Of a stretch of DNA of 64,000 bases, positions 33,841-43,009 are shown piece by piece. Numbering within the stretch: position 1 is the first letter of the stretch; each line of letters begins with the position of its first letter. The translations under genes were made by a program, and so were the position numbers. Location: contig JADJJI010000011.1 of NCBI GenBank assembly GCA_016706565.1, positions 682,001 through 746,000 of the forward strand, written 5' to 3'. This DNA comes from Piscinibacter sp. Its GTDB lineage: Bacteria > Pseudomonadota > Gammaproteobacteria > Burkholderiales > Burkholderiaceae_C. Below the pieces are notes generated by a model. That model was not told where the DNA came from, searched no databases, and was given only the letters and a program-made list of their open reading frames with translations.

Positions 33841-34272
33841 ATGTTCGCAGCCACCTTCTCCAAGCCGCGCGCCATGCATTCGCTGGCCAGCGCGTACCAG
33901 CAGGTCGGGCTCGAGACCGCCACCTCGAACGCGACGCCGCACAAGCTGATCGAGATGTTGTTCGACGGCTTCCAGGATGCGATCGCGCGGGCCCGCGGTG
34001 CGATGCTCGCCCGGCAGATCGAGGCCAAGGGCCGTGCGATCAGCCATGCCGCACGCATCGTCGAGGAAGGCCTGAAGGCGGGCCTCAACCTGGCCGACGG
34101 CGGCAAGCTGGCCGCCGACCTGGACGCGCTGTATGCCTACGTGGGCATGCGGCTGACCCACGCGAACCTGCACAACGATGCCCAGGCCCTGGACGAATGC
34201 GCCAGCCTCATCGAGCCGGTGCGCAGTGCCTGGGCCGAGATCGGCCCGCGCGTGACCCAAGCGGCGCAGTGA
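33841..34272 (+). CDS. fliS: Flagellar export chaperone for flagellin
   Basis: A 143-residue FliS: ASAYQQVGLETATSNATPHKLIEMLFDGF matches the family core (YxxxxxxTAxPxxLIxMLYDG) and the whole is helical. FliS binds the C-terminal end of flagellin and keeps it unfolded for export. First gene of a fliS-fliT-ycgR unit under the FliA promoter at 33783-33809. Confidence 0.95.
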   Translation: MFAATFSKPRAMHSLASAYQQVGLETATSNATPHKLIEMLFDGFQDAIARARGAMLARQIEAKGRAISHAARIVEEGLKAGLNLADGGKLAADLDALYAYVGMRLTHANLHNDAQALDECASLIEPVRSAWAEIGPRVTQAAQ

Positions 34273-34309
34273 CGGCCGACCCCCCATGACCTTCTGCGGA
34301 ACGCCTGCC

Positions 34310-34609
34310 ATGCCGTCGCAACTCCTGAACTACTACGAAGCCATCGAACAAGCCAGCCAGGACATGCTGGAAGCCGCGCGCAGCGGCAACTGGGACCAGG
34401 TGGTGAAGCTCGAAGGCGCTTGCGCGCTGCTCATCTCGCAGCTCAAGCATGCCGCCTCGTCGCAACCGCTGCCCACCGAAGAGGCGCAGCTGAAGTCGCG
34501 CATCATGCAGCGCATCCTCGTCAACGACGCCGAGGTGCGCCAGCTCGCCGAGCCCTGGCTCGAGCAGCTCGACGAGCTGCTCGCCGGCCGCACCAAGACC
34601 CTGCACTGA
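34310..34609 (+). CDS. fliT: FliT-like flagellar chaperone
   Basis: A 99-residue helical protein beginning MPSQLLNYYEAIEQASQDMLEAARSGNWDQVVKLE, the usual FliT start (YE.I...S..ML.AA..G.WD....LE). FliT is the FliD export chaperone and, in enterics, binds FlhDC. The start at 34310 is preferred over 34286, which has no matching residues. It follows fliS by 37 bases. Confidence 0.88.
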   Translation: MPSQLLNYYEAIEQASQDMLEAARSGNWDQVVKLEGACALLISQLKHAASSQPLPTEEAQLKSRIMQRILVNDAEVRQLAEPWLEQLDELLAGRTKTLH

Positions 34610-34630
34610 ACCCTTCCTCTGCGCAGCGAC

Positions 34631-35389
34631 ATGGAAACATTGCCGATGCCGCTGGACTCGCTGGCCGCCCAGAACGGCGGGCTGGACGAGTTCCGCATCA
34701 CCGCGCCGCGAGAGATCACGGCCATGCTCAAGCAGTTCCAGGACGGCAACGTGCTGCTGAACCTGAACGGCAGCAACGGCGCGATGCTGTCGACCACGCT
34801 GTGGTCGCTGGACCCGGCGCGCGGGCAGCTCAGCTTCAGTGCCGACGCCAACATGCCGGTGACCCAGCGCTTGATCGAATGCGACGAGGCCGTCGCGGTG
34901 GGCTACCTCGACAGCATCAAGATCCAGTTCGACGTGCAGGGCCTGGTGCTGGTTCGCGGCATCGGCGGCAGCGCCATCAGCGCGCGCCTGCCGCGTGAAC
35001 TGTTCCGCTTCCAGCGACGCAACTCCTTCCGCGTGCGGCCCCTGCTGCGCAGCTCGCCGCTGGCGCGCGTGCGCCACCCGGCGATCGCCGAGATGCAGCT
35101 CGCGCTGCGCGTCATCGACGTGAGCATCGGCGGCTGTGCGCTGTTCCTGCCCGAGGACGTGCCGGCCATCCAGCCGGGCATGCTGATGAACCAGGTGCAG
35201 ATCGACCTCGACGCCGACACGCGGCTGGTGGCCAACCTGCGCATGCAGCACGCCACCGTGCTCAACCCCGAGGCCCGGGGCGCGCGGCTGGGCTGCGAGT
35301 TCGTCAACCTGGCCAACGACGCGGAGCGCATCCTGCAGCGCTTCATCGACCAGACGCAGAAGCGTCGCCGCCTCATGTCGCTCGACTAG
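34631..35389 (+). CDS. ycgR: YcgR-type flagellar brake protein with PilZ domain
   Basis: A 252-residue protein with an N-terminal YcgR domain (residues about 15-120) and a C-terminal PilZ domain. The cyclic-di-GMP motifs are visible: RRNSFR (RxxxR) near 131-136 and DVSIGGCAL (D/NxSxxG) near 167. YcgR bound to cyclic-di-GMP slows the motor at the FliG/MotA interface. It is 21 bases after fliT, so it falls in the same FliA-driven unit: the brake is made together with late flagellar proteins. Confidence 0.93.
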   Translation: METLPMPLDSLAAQNGGLDEFRITAPREITAMLKQFQDGNVLLNLNGSNGAMLSTTLWSLDPARGQLSFSADANMPVTQRLIECDEAVAVGYLDSIKIQFDVQGLVLVRGIGGSAISARLPRELFRFQRRNSFRVRPLLRSSPLARVRHPAIAEMQLALRVIDVSIGGCALFLPEDVPAIQPGMLMNQVQIDLDADTRLVANLRMQHATVLNPEARGARLGCEFVNLANDAERILQRFIDQTQKRRRLMSLD

Positions 35390-35456
35390 CCGGCCGTTGC
35401 AGTGGCCGCGCCTGCGGCGAAATTCACGCCTTGTTACGACTCGGGGGTTTCACCCC

Positions 35457-35483
35457 TCAAGTCCGGCCATGGGATGCCGATTC
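35457..35483 (+). promoter_or_regulatory. FliA (sigma-28) promoter before a small unknown gene
   Basis: TCAAGTCC at 35457-35464, 11 bases, GCCGATTC at 35476-35483. The start codon of the 87-residue protein is 39 bases downstream, with a good AAGGAG in between. Layout identical to the other FliA boxes. Confidence 0.8.
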
Positions 35484-35522
35484 CCATGGCATAGCGACTT
35501 TCGCCCCTACAAGGAGCGCAAC

Positions 35523-35786
35523 ATGAGCGTCAACCACGTCTCAGGCGTCGGACGCGTCGTGCTGCCGGCGACGCCGAGCCGACCAGCCGACACCCCGACT
35601 TCGGGCACCCCGCCCAAGGGCGAGGCATCCTCGCTCGTCCAGCTGGACGAGTCCACGCAGCAGCCGATCCCGCCGCGGTTTCCGTGGCTGAGCCGGCTGG
35701 CGCGCGAACTGGAGCCGGCATCCAAGCAGCCTTCGCCCTACGGCACCGTGCCGATCCTCGGCGAGAAGCTCGACAGGCAGGCCTGA
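35523..35786 (+). CDS. Small protein of unknown function under FliA control
   Basis: An 87-residue soluble, Pro/Ser-rich protein beginning MSVNHVSGVGRVVLPATP and ending TVPILGEKLDRQA. Support for a real gene: a strong ribosome binding site (AAGGAG, spacing seven) and a FliA promoter at 35457-35483. It has no signal peptide and no membrane helix. It does not match FlgM in any way I can see. Its middle has an LxxLARELE helix. It sits between ycgR and the convergent fliE. Function unknown; motility-linked by its promoter. Confidence 0.75.
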   Translation: MSVNHVSGVGRVVLPATPSRPADTPTSGTPPKGEASSLVQLDESTQQPIPPRFPWLSRLARELEPASKQPSPYGTVPILGEKLDRQA

Positions 35787-35801
35787 CGTGCGCTTGCCGG
35801 G

Positions 35802-35818
35802 CTGAGCGTGCCGCTCAG
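35802..35818. terminator. Hairpin between convergent small gene and fliE
   Basis: CTGAGCG (35802-35808), loop TGC, CGCTCAG (35812-35818); it covers the fliE stop. There is no T-run, so this is a weak bidirectional candidate. Confidence 0.35.
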
Positions 35819-36138
35819 ACTTGCATGTTCATGATCTCGCTGTAGGCGGACACGAGGCGGTTGCGCACCGTCAACGTGGCCTGGAAACCGATCTGCGCCT
35901 TCTGCATCGCGACCATGGTTTCCTCCAGGCTCACCGAGGGGTTGTCCATCTGCAGCTCGCGCTGCAGGCGGCTCGCCTGGTTCTGGCTGTTGCTCACCGA
36001 GCCGAGCGCCTGGGTCAGCGCCTGCTGGAAGCCGGTGCCCTCGACGGCGCGGCCTGCCTTCAGCGGCTGTCCGTTGGTGGCCAGCCCCGCTCTTGCAGCG
36101 GCCTGGGCGAAGTCGAAAGGTTTCAGCGTGACATTCAT
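35815..36138 (-). CDS. fliE: Flagellar hook-basal body protein FliE
   Basis: A 107-residue FliE: the C-terminal half (SVSLEETMVAMQKAQIGFQATLTVRNRLVSAYSEIMNMQV) is the conserved family part joining the MS ring to the rod. Length is standard. It is read away from fliF across a 171-base shared region, instead of preceding fliF in the same direction as in enterics. Confidence 0.94.
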   Translation of the reverse strand: MNVTLKPFDFAQAAARAGLATNGQPLKAGRAVEGTGFQQALTQALGSVSNSQNQASRLQRELQMDNPSVSLEETMVAMQKAQIGFQATLTVRNRLVSAYSEIMNMQV

Positions 36139-36309
36139 GGCATGCCCTCACCATGGGGGGATGGCGTGACTGTAGTCACTGCCCGTCATCCCGGTGGCGC
36201 GAACTGGCGGCCGTTTGACGGGCTGTTCGCGGCATTCGCGGGGCTCAAGTTCTCGAACAATCGGTTTCGATCCGGGCGCATTTCCGCCCCGGGCCAGAAC
36301 CGATCGCCC
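36139..36309. promoter_or_regulatory. Shared fliE/fliF control region with a palindrome
   Basis: The gap contains the perfect palindrome GTGACT-GT-AGTCAC at 36166-36179, close to the fliE side, and a GGCTCAAGTTCTCG stretch at 36242-36255 on the fliF side. The latter resembles a FliA -35 box but no GCCGATA follows at the right distance. The palindrome is a candidate regulator site. Confidence 0.45.
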
Positions 36310-37989
36310 ATGGACAACGCCGTCGTCGCCAGAACCAACGCCAACGCACTGCCCCTGGTCGAACCCGCCGGGTTCGGCGCCCGTGTGGCCGCCGTGCCGC
36401 TGAAGGCCAAGCTGAGTTTCGCCCTCGGTATCGCCGCGCTCGGCGCGGTGGTGCTGGCGATGACGATGTGGAGCAGCCAGGGCGACTACAAGGTGCTCTA
36501 CGCCAACCTGTCCGACAAGGACGGCGGCGCCATCATCGCGCAGCTCTCGCAGATGAACGTGCCCTATCGGCATGCCGATGGCGGCGCGGCCATCCTGGTG
36601 CCGGCGGCCAAGGTGCACGACGTGCGCCTGAAGCTGGCCGCCGCCGGCCTGCCCAAGGGCTCGGTGGTCGGCTACGAGCTGATGGACGGCGCGCGCTTCG
36701 GCCAGACGCAGTTCCAGGAGCGGCTGACCTTCCAGCGTGGCCTCGAAGGCGAACTCACCCGCTCGATCACCGCGCTGGCCGCGGTGCAGAACGCCCGCGT
36801 GCACCTGGCGCTGCCCAACCAGAACGGCTTCTTCCGCGAGCAGCAGAAGCCCACCGCCTCGGTGATGCTGACGCTGTACCCGGGCCGCACGCTGGAGCGC
36901 GCGCAGATCGCCGGCATCGTGCACCTGGTGTCGTCCAGCGTGCCCGAAATGAACCCGAAGGCCGTCAGCGTGCTCGACCAGACCGGCGCGCTGCTCACCG
37001 CCAGCGCCGAGAACCCGCAGGCCGGCCTCGACGCGCAGCAGTTGCAGTACGTCAACCAGGTCGAGGCGGGCTACCAGAAGCGCATCTTCGAGTTGCTCGA
37101 GCCGCTGGTCGGCCGCGACAACCTGCGCGCCACGGTGACCGCCGACGTCGACTTCTCGCAGACCGAGGCCACCGCCGAAGAGTTCGCGCCCAACCAGGGC
37201 GACAAGGCCAGCATCGCCATCCGCAGCCAGCAGGTCAGCGAAAGCAGCGGCAGCAACGGCGCGGCGCCCAGCGGCGTGCCGGGTGCGGCCTCGAACCAGC
37301 CGCCGGTGCCGGCCACAGCGCCGGTGACGGGTACGCCGCAGCCGCTGCAGGCCGCGCAGGGCGGCGGCGCGAACGCCAACACCCGCCGCGACGCGGTGAC
37401 CAACTACGAAGTCGACAAGACGGTGCGCGTGACGCGCAACGCCACCGGCACCGTCAAGCGCCTGAACGCCGCCGTGGTGGTGAACCACCGCAGCGTGACC
37501 GATGCGAAGGGCAAGACGACGACCACGCCGCTGTCGGCCGAGGAGGTCGAGAAGCTGACCGCGCTGGTGCGCGAGAGCATCGGCTTCAAGCAGGATCGCG
37601 GCGACTCGGTGAAGGTCATCAACGCGCCGTTCAAGGTCGACCCGTCGGCCAAGATCGACCCGCTGCCGCTGTGGAAGCAGCCGGAGGTCATCGACATGCT
37701 GCGCGCTGCCGCGGTGCCGGCCGGCCTTGCTCTGGTGGCGCTGATCGTGTTTTTCGGGATGATCCGCCCGGCGATGAAGGCCGCGCTCGCGCCGCCCCCG
37801 CCGCCGGCGCCGGGTGCGCAGCTCAATGCCGTGGTCGACGACGACAACGCGCTGCCCGAGGGCCAGATGCCTGCGCTGCCGGCACCGAAGACCAACGAAC
37901 ACCTGGACGCCGCCCGCGCGCTGGCCAAGGAGAACCCCGCGGCGGTGGCGAACATCGTGCGCGGCTGGGTGAGCGGCGAGGCGGCATAG
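36310..37989 (+). CDS. fliF: Flagellar MS-ring protein
   Basis: A 559-residue FliF: N-terminal membrane helix (residues about 32-52), YKVLYANLSDKDGGAIIAQL and the ring-building domains, a Gly/Ser/Pro-rich periplasmic linker (residues about 315-360), a second helix near 470-490, and a C-terminal tail that binds FliG (HLDAARALAKENPAAVANIVRGWV). Length is typical. First gene of fliFGHIJK. The start follows no strong ribosome binding site, but the N terminus fits the family. Confidence 0.96.
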   Translation: MDNAVVARTNANALPLVEPAGFGARVAAVPLKAKLSFALGIAALGAVVLAMTMWSSQGDYKVLYANLSDKDGGAIIAQLSQMNVPYRHADGGAAILVPAAKVHDVRLKLAAAGLPKGSVVGYELMDGARFGQTQFQERLTFQRGLEGELTRSITALAAVQNARVHLALPNQNGFFREQQKPTASVMLTLYPGRTLERAQIAGIVHLVSSSVPEMNPKAVSVLDQTGALLTASAENPQAGLDAQQLQYVNQVEAGYQKRIFELLEPLVGRDNLRATVTADVDFSQTEATAEEFAPNQGDKASIAIRSQQVSESSGSNGAAPSGVPGAASNQPPVPATAPVTGTPQPLQAAQGGGANANTRRDAVTNYEVDKTVRVTRNATGTVKRLNAAVVVNHRSVTDAKGKTTTTPLSAEEVEKLTALVRESIGFKQDRGDSVKVINAPFKVDPSAKIDPLPLWKQPEVIDMLRAAAVPAGLALVALIVFFGMIRPAMKAALAPPPPPAPGAQLNAVVDDDNALPEGQMPALPAPKTNEHLDAARALAKENPAAVANIVRGWVSGEAA

Positions 37990-37993
37990 GACC

Positions 37994-38995
37994 ATGAGCA
38001 TGGACGACGAAGGCACCGAAAACGCAGCGATCCTGCTGATGTCGCTCGGCGAGGAAGAGGCCTCCGAGGTCTTCAAGCACCTCGCGCCGAAAGAGGTGCA
38101 GCGCCTGGGCGAGACGATCGCGAAGATGAAGTCGATCCCGCGCGAGCGCGTGGAAGGCGTGCTGGTCAAGTTCTCCGAGGTCGCGGGCGAACAGAGCATG
38201 CTCGTCACCGACACCGACGAGTACGTGAAGACCGTGCTGCGCAAGGCGCTCGGCGACGACAAGGCCAACCTGCTGATCGACCGCATCCTGCAGGGCGCCG
38301 ACGTCACCGGCATCGAGAGCCTGAAGTGGATGGACCCGGGCTCGGTGGGCGAGCTGCTGCGCAACGAGCACCCGCAGATCGTCGCGGCGATCCTCGTGCA
38401 CCTGGACTTCGACCAGGCCGGCGCCGTGCTCAAGACCTTCCCGGAGCGGCAGCGCAACGAGGTGATGGTGCGCATCGCCACGCTCGACGGCATCCAGCCC
38501 TCGGCGCTGAAGGACCTCAACGAGGTGATGAGCAAGGTGCTGGCCGGCGGCGACCGCCTGAAGAAGGCGTCGCTGGGCGGCGTGAAGACGGCCGCCGAGA
38601 TGATCAACCTGATGGGCAGCAGCGTCGAGACGGCGGTGCTCGACTACATCCGCGAGGTCGACAACGACCTGGCCCAGAAGATCATGGACAACATGTTCAC
38701 CTTCGACGATCTGGAGAAGATCGACGACAAGGGCATCCAGTCGCTGCTCAAGGAAGTGCAGAGCGAATCGCTGGTCATCGCGCTCAAGGGCGCCACGCCG
38801 GAGATGCGCGAGAAGGTGTTCAGGAACATGTCCACCCGCGCGGCCGAGACGCTGCGCGAAGATCTCGAATCGCGCGGCCCGGTGCGCGTCTCCGAGGTCG
38901 AGGCCGAGCAGAAGGAAATGCTCAAGATCGTGCGCCGCCTGGCCGACGAGGGCCAGATCGTGCTGGGTGGTGGTAGCGACGACGAGTTCCTGTGA
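37994..38995 (+). CDS. fliG: Flagellar motor switch protein FliG
   Basis: A 333-residue FliG with the EHPQ motif ([11 protein letters not shown]) in the middle domain and the C-terminal torque helix with charged residues ([21 protein letters not shown]). It sits between the MS ring and the C ring and engages MotA. It begins four bases after fliF and overlaps fliH (TGATG). Confidence 0.97.
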   Translation: MSMDDEGTENAAILLMSLGEEEASEVFKHLAPKEVQRLGETIAKMKSIPRERVEGVLVKFSEVAGEQSMLVTDTDEYVKTVLRKALGDDKANLLIDRILQGADVTGIESLKWMDPGSVGELLRNEHPQIVAAILVHLDFDQAGAVLKTFPERQRNEVMVRIATLDGIQPSALKDLNEVMSKVLAGGDRLKKASLGGVKTAAEMINLMGSSVETAVLDYIREVDNDLAQKIMDNMFTFDDLEKIDDKGIQSLLKEVQSESLVIALKGATPEMREKVFRNMSTRAAETLREDLESRGPVRVSEVEAEQKEMLKIVRRLADEGQIVLGGGSDDEFL

Positions 38996-39717
38996 TGAGT
39001 TCACCGAAGGAGCGCATCCGCCAGGTGCCGCCGCCCGCCGGGGGCGGCAAGGGCGCCAGCATGTACGCCCGCTTCATCCCGCGCGAGGAGCTGTCGTCGT
39101 TCGCGGCCTGGTCACCGGGTTCGCTCTCGGGCGAGGAAGAGGCCGCAGCGGCTGCCGCCGAGCCGGCACTCAGCCCCGAGGAGCAGCAGGCCGAGGCGCT
39201 GCGCGCTGCGCGCCAGGGCGGCTATCACGACGGCTACCGCGACGGCATCGCCGCGCTGGAGAGTTTCAAGCAGAGTTTCGCCTCGCAGGCCACGGCGCAG
39301 GTCGGCGCGCTCATGAAGTCCTACGGCGACCAGATGGACATGCTGCAGCAGGCCATGGCCAGCGCGCTGGCCGACGCCGCCACGGCGCTGGCGCGCCAGG
39401 TGGTGCGCGGCGAGCTGGCCACCCACCCGCAACAGGTGGCGATGGTGGCGCGGGAGGCGCTGGAGACGCTGCTGCTGTCGGCGCGCCACGTCACCGTGCG
39501 CGTACACCCCGACGACCAGCCGCTGGTCGCGCAGGGCGCCGAAGAGGTGCTCGCCGCCCGCGGTGCGCGGCTGCTCGCCGACGCCGCCGTGACGCGCGGC
39601 GGCTGCGTCGTCGAATCCGACATCGGCATCATCGACGCGAGCATCGAGTCGCGCTGGCGGCGAGCTGCTGCGGCACTGGGCTCCGAAGCGCCCTGGACGC
39701 CGGAGGCAGCCGAATGA
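38995..39717 (+). CDS. fliH: Flagellar assembly protein FliH
   Basis: A 240-residue FliH: N-terminal [15 protein letters not shown] (the export-gate/C-ring docking region), a central part with the GxxxG-type stretch [14 protein letters not shown], and a C-terminal V-ATPase subunit E-like domain. It holds FliI and regulates its ATPase. The ATG at 38995 overlaps the fliG stop; a GTG at 38992 is less likely. The stop overlaps the fliI start. Confidence 0.92.
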   Translation: MSSPKERIRQVPPPAGGGKGASMYARFIPREELSSFAAWSPGSLSGEEEAAAAAAEPALSPEEQQAEALRAARQGGYHDGYRDGIAALESFKQSFASQATAQVGALMKSYGDQMDMLQQAMASALADAATALARQVVRGELATHPQQVAMVAREALETLLLSARHVTVRVHPDDQPLVAQGAEEVLAARGARLLADAAVTRGGCVVESDIGIIDASIESRWRRAAAALGSEAPWTPEAAE

Positions 39718-41138
39718 TCACCACGCAGATCGAAACCCGTGCGCTGGCGACGACAGAGCACTGGAACCGTTTTCTCGGCGACCTGCGCAACTTCGCGGCC
39801 GAGCCGGTGCCACTGGAGACCGTGGGCCGGTTCGTGCGCGTGGCCGGCCTGGTGCTCGAAGCCACCGGCATCCGCTTGCCCGTCGGCTCGGTGTGCGAGG
39901 TGCGCATGGACGGCGCCCCGCCGGTGACGGCCGAGGTGGTGGGCTTCAACGGCGACCGCGCCTACCTGATGCCCACCGGCGACGTGCACGGCCTGGCCAG
40001 TGGCGCGCGCGTCATTCCGCGGCCCACGCCGGTGGTGCCGATGAAGCTCGGCGCAGCGCGCCACCCCTGGCGCCGCGGCGAGGACCGCACGCTGCACCTG
40101 CCGGTGGGCGACGGCCTGCTCGGCCGCGTGGTCGATTCGCACGGCCACCCGATGGACCGCAAGGGGCCGCTGGACCTCGTGCACAACGAGCCGCTGATCC
40201 GCCGCCCGATCAACGCGATGGACCGCGAGCCGGTGCGCCGCCCGCTGGACACCGGCGTGCGCGCGATCAACGCCATGCTCACCGTCGGCCGCGGCCAGCG
40301 CATCGGGCTGTTCGCCGGCACCGGCGTGGGCAAGTCGGTGCTGCTGGGCATGATGGCGCGCTACACCGAGGCCGACGTGATCGTCGTCGGGCTGATCGGC
40401 GAGCGCGGCCGCGAGGTGAAGGAATTCATCGAGGACATCCTCGGCGACGAGGGCCTGGCGCGCGCCGTGGTGGTGGCCGCGCCCGCCGACGCGCCGCCGC
40501 TGGTGCGCATGCAGGGCGCCAACTACGCCACCGCGATCGCCGAGCACTTCCGCGATCGCGGGCTGAACGTGTTGCTGCTGATGGACTCGCTGACGCGCTA
40601 CGCGATGGCGCAGCGCGAGATCGCGCTGGCCATCGGCGAGCCGCCGGCCACCAAGGGCTACCCGCCGAGCTGTTTCGCCAAGCTGCCGCAGCTCGTGGAG
40701 CGCAGCGGCAACGGCATCGCCGGCGGCGGCTCGATCACTGCCTTCTACACCGTGCTCAGCGAAGGCGACGACCCGAACGACCCGATCGCCGATGCGGCGC
40801 GCGGCATCCTCGACGGCCACATCGTGCTCTCGCGCGAGCTCGCCGAGGCCGGCCATTACCCGGCCATCGACATCGAGAAGTCGGTCTCGCGGGTGATGAC
40901 CAACGTGGCGCCGCAGCCGCACGTGGAGGCGGCACGTCGCCTGCGCCAGCTGCTGGCCAAGCACAACAAGGCACGCGACCTGATCCAGCTCGGCGCCTAC
41001 GCCCCCGGCCACGACGCCGAACTCGACACCGCCGTGCGCCTGTTCCCGGCGATGCGCGGCCTGCTGCAGCAGGACATGCGCGAGAGCGCGCCGCTCGAGG
41101 CCAGCGTGCGCCAGCTGCGCGCCGTGGTGGCGGGCTGA
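39714..41138 (+). CDS. fliI: Flagellum-specific ATP synthase/export ATPase
   Basis: A 474-residue FliI, homologous to F1-beta: Walker [14 protein letters not shown], Walker [20 protein letters not shown] and [18 protein letters not shown]. It powers export with FliH and FliJ. The start at 39714 is in an ATGA overlap with the fliH stop, so they are coupled. Confidence 0.97.
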   Translation: MITTQIETRALATTEHWNRFLGDLRNFAAEPVPLETVGRFVRVAGLVLEATGIRLPVGSVCEVRMDGAPPVTAEVVGFNGDRAYLMPTGDVHGLASGARVIPRPTPVVPMKLGAARHPWRRGEDRTLHLPVGDGLLGRVVDSHGHPMDRKGPLDLVHNEPLIRRPINAMDREPVRRPLDTGVRAINAMLTVGRGQRIGLFAGTGVGKSVLLGMMARYTEADVIVVGLIGERGREVKEFIEDILGDEGLARAVVVAAPADAPPLVRMQGANYATAIAEHFRDRGLNVLLLMDSLTRYAMAQREIALAIGEPPATKGYPPSCFAKLPQLVERSGNGIAGGGSITAFYTVLSEGDDPNDPIADAARGILDGHIVLSRELAEAGHYPAIDIEKSVSRVMTNVAPQPHVEAARRLRQLLAKHNKARDLIQLGAYAPGHDAELDTAVRLFPAMRGLLQQDMRESAPLEASVRQLRAVVAG

Positions 41139-41172
41139 TGGCGATCAAGCGATTCGACGCATTCACTGACCC

Positions 41173-41632
41173 ATGAAGAACCTGCAACCGCTGATGGTCC
41201 TGCTGTCGCACGCCGAGCGCGAACGCGACGAAGCGCTGGCGCACCGGCAGCGCATGCAGAAGGCACTGGACGCGGCGCGCGCAATCGCAACAGCTCGCCG
41301 ACTACCGCCGCGAGTACGAGCAGCGCTGGGCCGAGCGTTTCGCGCAGCCCGGCCAGATGGACCTGCTGCGCTGCTACCACGGCTTCGTGACCCGCCTGAC
41401 CCAGGCCATCGAACACCAGGCCCGCGTGGCCACGCAGGCCGGGCACCAGCTCGAGCGTGCGCAGGAGGCGCTGCAACAGCAGGAGCTGCGGGTCGCCTCG
41501 GTGCAGAAGCTGATCGAGCGCCGCGTCACCGAGATCCAGCGCAAGGGCGAGCGCCACGAGCAGAGCCAGCTCGACGAGATGGCTTCGCGCGCCGCCTGGA
41601 ACCGCCTGGCCGCCGCCACCACCCGCTACTGA
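41173..41632 (+). CDS. fliJ: Flagellar export protein FliJ, frame broken by a one-base deletion near 41280
   Basis: The first frame gives MKNLQPLMVLLSHAERERDEAL..ALDAARA, the FliJ start, and then leaves the family. Another frame resumes at CAA TCG CAA CAG (QSQQLADYRREYEQRW) and runs through MDLLRCYHGFVTRLTQAIE to the stop at 41630-41632. One missing base in the GCGCGCGC run near 41276-41283 explains it. Restored length is about 153 residues, normal for FliJ, a coiled-coil protein that activates the export ATPase. Since FliJ is needed for efficient export, base-call error is plausible. Confidence 0.85.
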
Positions 41633-41643
41633 GACCGCGCCCC

Positions 41644-42876
41644 ATGCAGATCCAGCCTCCCTTCGTGTCGCAGCCCGCCGCCCTGCCGCAGACCGCCGAG
41701 TCCGCCGGCGCGTCGGGCGTGCCAGGCGGAGGCTTCGCGCAGCTGATGGCGAGCACGCGCAGCGAACGCCAGTCCGCGCAGCCGCGCGAGGCCACGGCCG
41801 ACCCTGATTCCGCCGACCCGGCCGACGGTGATGCCGCCGCCGCGACTGCTTCGTCGACGCGTCCCGACGAGGGCCGCGCAGCGCGCCTGCGCCAGGCCGG
41901 CCGCACCCCGCATGCGCCCCAGGCCGAAGCCCGGCCCGCAGCGAAGCCGCCGGAACCCGCCGACGAGGCGGCGCAGAACCCCGACTCGCCCGTCACCGTC
42001 AAGGACGCTGCCACGATGGACCCGGCGCTGGCGCAGTGGCTGGCGCAACTGCATCTGCCGCCGGCCGATGCGGTCGCTCCGAAGCTCGCGGCGAACGCCA
42101 GCCCGGTCTCGCCCGACATCGAAGCCGTCTCGAACCCATCCGGTGGCCGCACGGACGAAGTGCCCGTGGCAGACGACAGCCTCGCCAGCGCACGCCCCGG
42201 CGATCGCACAGGTGCCGGGCAGGCCGAACGCACCGGCCGCGAGCCGCCGGCCGTCGCGCTGGAAGCGGCCGCGCAGGCCGCCGAGGAATCGAAGGCGTCT
42301 TCGGCGTCGGCCGAGCGCGAGTCGGCCGCCGTTCCCGCAGCGCCGGGCTTCTCGCTGCCGGCCGGCTTCGAGCCGGCGCAAGCGGCCGCGGCGCTGCGTA
42401 CCGAGGCTGCGAGCCCGACCGTGGCGGAAGCCCCTGCCGCCGTGGCGGTTCCCGTGCCGCTCGATTCGCCCGACTTCGCCCAGGCCTTCGGCGTGCAGGT
42501 CAGCGTGCTCGCGCGCGATGGCGTGCATGAGGCGAGCTTGCACCTGAACCCGGCCGAGATGGGCCCGGTGTCGGTGCAGATCGCCATGGACGGCGAGCGT
42601 GCCCACATCGATTTCGGCGCGCAGGCGGCTGCCACGCGCGCTGCCATCGAGGCGAGCCTGCCCGAGCTGGCTGCCGCGCTGCGCGACGCCGGGCTCACGC
42701 TCAGCGGCGGTGGCGTGTCGCAGCACACGCCGGGCCGCGGCGACGCCGGTCGCGACGGCCCGCCCGATGGCGCGGCGAGCACGACGCGCGAGCGGGAGGC
42801 GTCCGCCACCGGTACGAGTTCACGGCCGGCGTGGCGGGGCCGGGTCACGGCCGGCGGGGTCGATCTCTACGCCTGA
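41644..42876 (+). CDS. fliK: Flagellar hook-length control protein FliK
   Basis: A 410-residue protein: a long low-complexity Ala/Pro/Glu-rich N-terminal part (residues about 20-270) and a compact C-terminal Flg_hook domain with the signature HLNPAEMGPVSVQIAMDGERAHIDF. FliK measures the hook and switches the export gate to late substrates. It starts 11 bases after fliJ. It ends the fliFGHIJK group; a terminator follows at 42915-42953. Confidence 0.92.
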   Translation: MQIQPPFVSQPAALPQTAESAGASGVPGGGFAQLMASTRSERQSAQPREATADPDSADPADGDAAAATASSTRPDEGRAARLRQAGRTPHAPQAEARPAAKPPEPADEAAQNPDSPVTVKDAATMDPALAQWLAQLHLPPADAVAPKLAANASPVSPDIEAVSNPSGGRTDEVPVADDSLASARPGDRTGAGQAERTGREPPAVALEAAAQAAEESKASSASAERESAAVPAAPGFSLPAGFEPAQAAAALRTEAASPTVAEAPAAVAVPVPLDSPDFAQAFGVQVSVLARDGVHEASLHLNPAEMGPVSVQIAMDGERAHIDFGAQAAATRAAIEASLPELAAALRDAGLTLSGGGVSQHTPGRGDAGRDGPPDGAASTTREREASATGTSSRPAWRGRVTAGGVDLYA

Positions 42877-42914
42877 TCCACGCCAGCCGCCCCGGCCGCG
42901 GACTGGCGGTCAAT

Positions 42915-42953
42915 CCGCCCCCTTTTCGCCGCATCGGCGCAGGGGGCGGTTTT
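42915..42953 (+). terminator. Intrinsic terminator between fliK and fliL
   Basis: CCGCCCCCT (42915-42923) pairs with AGGGGGCGG (42941-42949), with a smaller CGCCG/CGGCG stem possible within the loop, followed by TTTTC. It splits the fliE-R region into two transcripts. A CATAAT at 42954-42959 right after it might be the -10 of a new promoter, but no -35 is clear. Confidence 0.8.
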
Positions 42954-43009
42954 CATAATCCATTGCAATGCCCGGCCATGGTGCCGTGCCTGCCCACGAA
43001 GGAGAGCCG

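Noticed and set aside
35523-35786. Small FliA-driven gene as flgM
   Set aside because: No resemblance to the FlgM sigma-binding helices; it is kept as unknown.
36192-36210. Sigma-54 (-24/-12) promoter in the fliE/fliF gap
   Set aside because: GG and GC elements occur but with one base too few between them, and the flanks do not match TGGCAC-N5-TTGC.
36245-36272. FliA promoter before fliF
   Set aside because: TCAAGTTC is there, but the nearest CGAT core is 13 or more bases away and poor.
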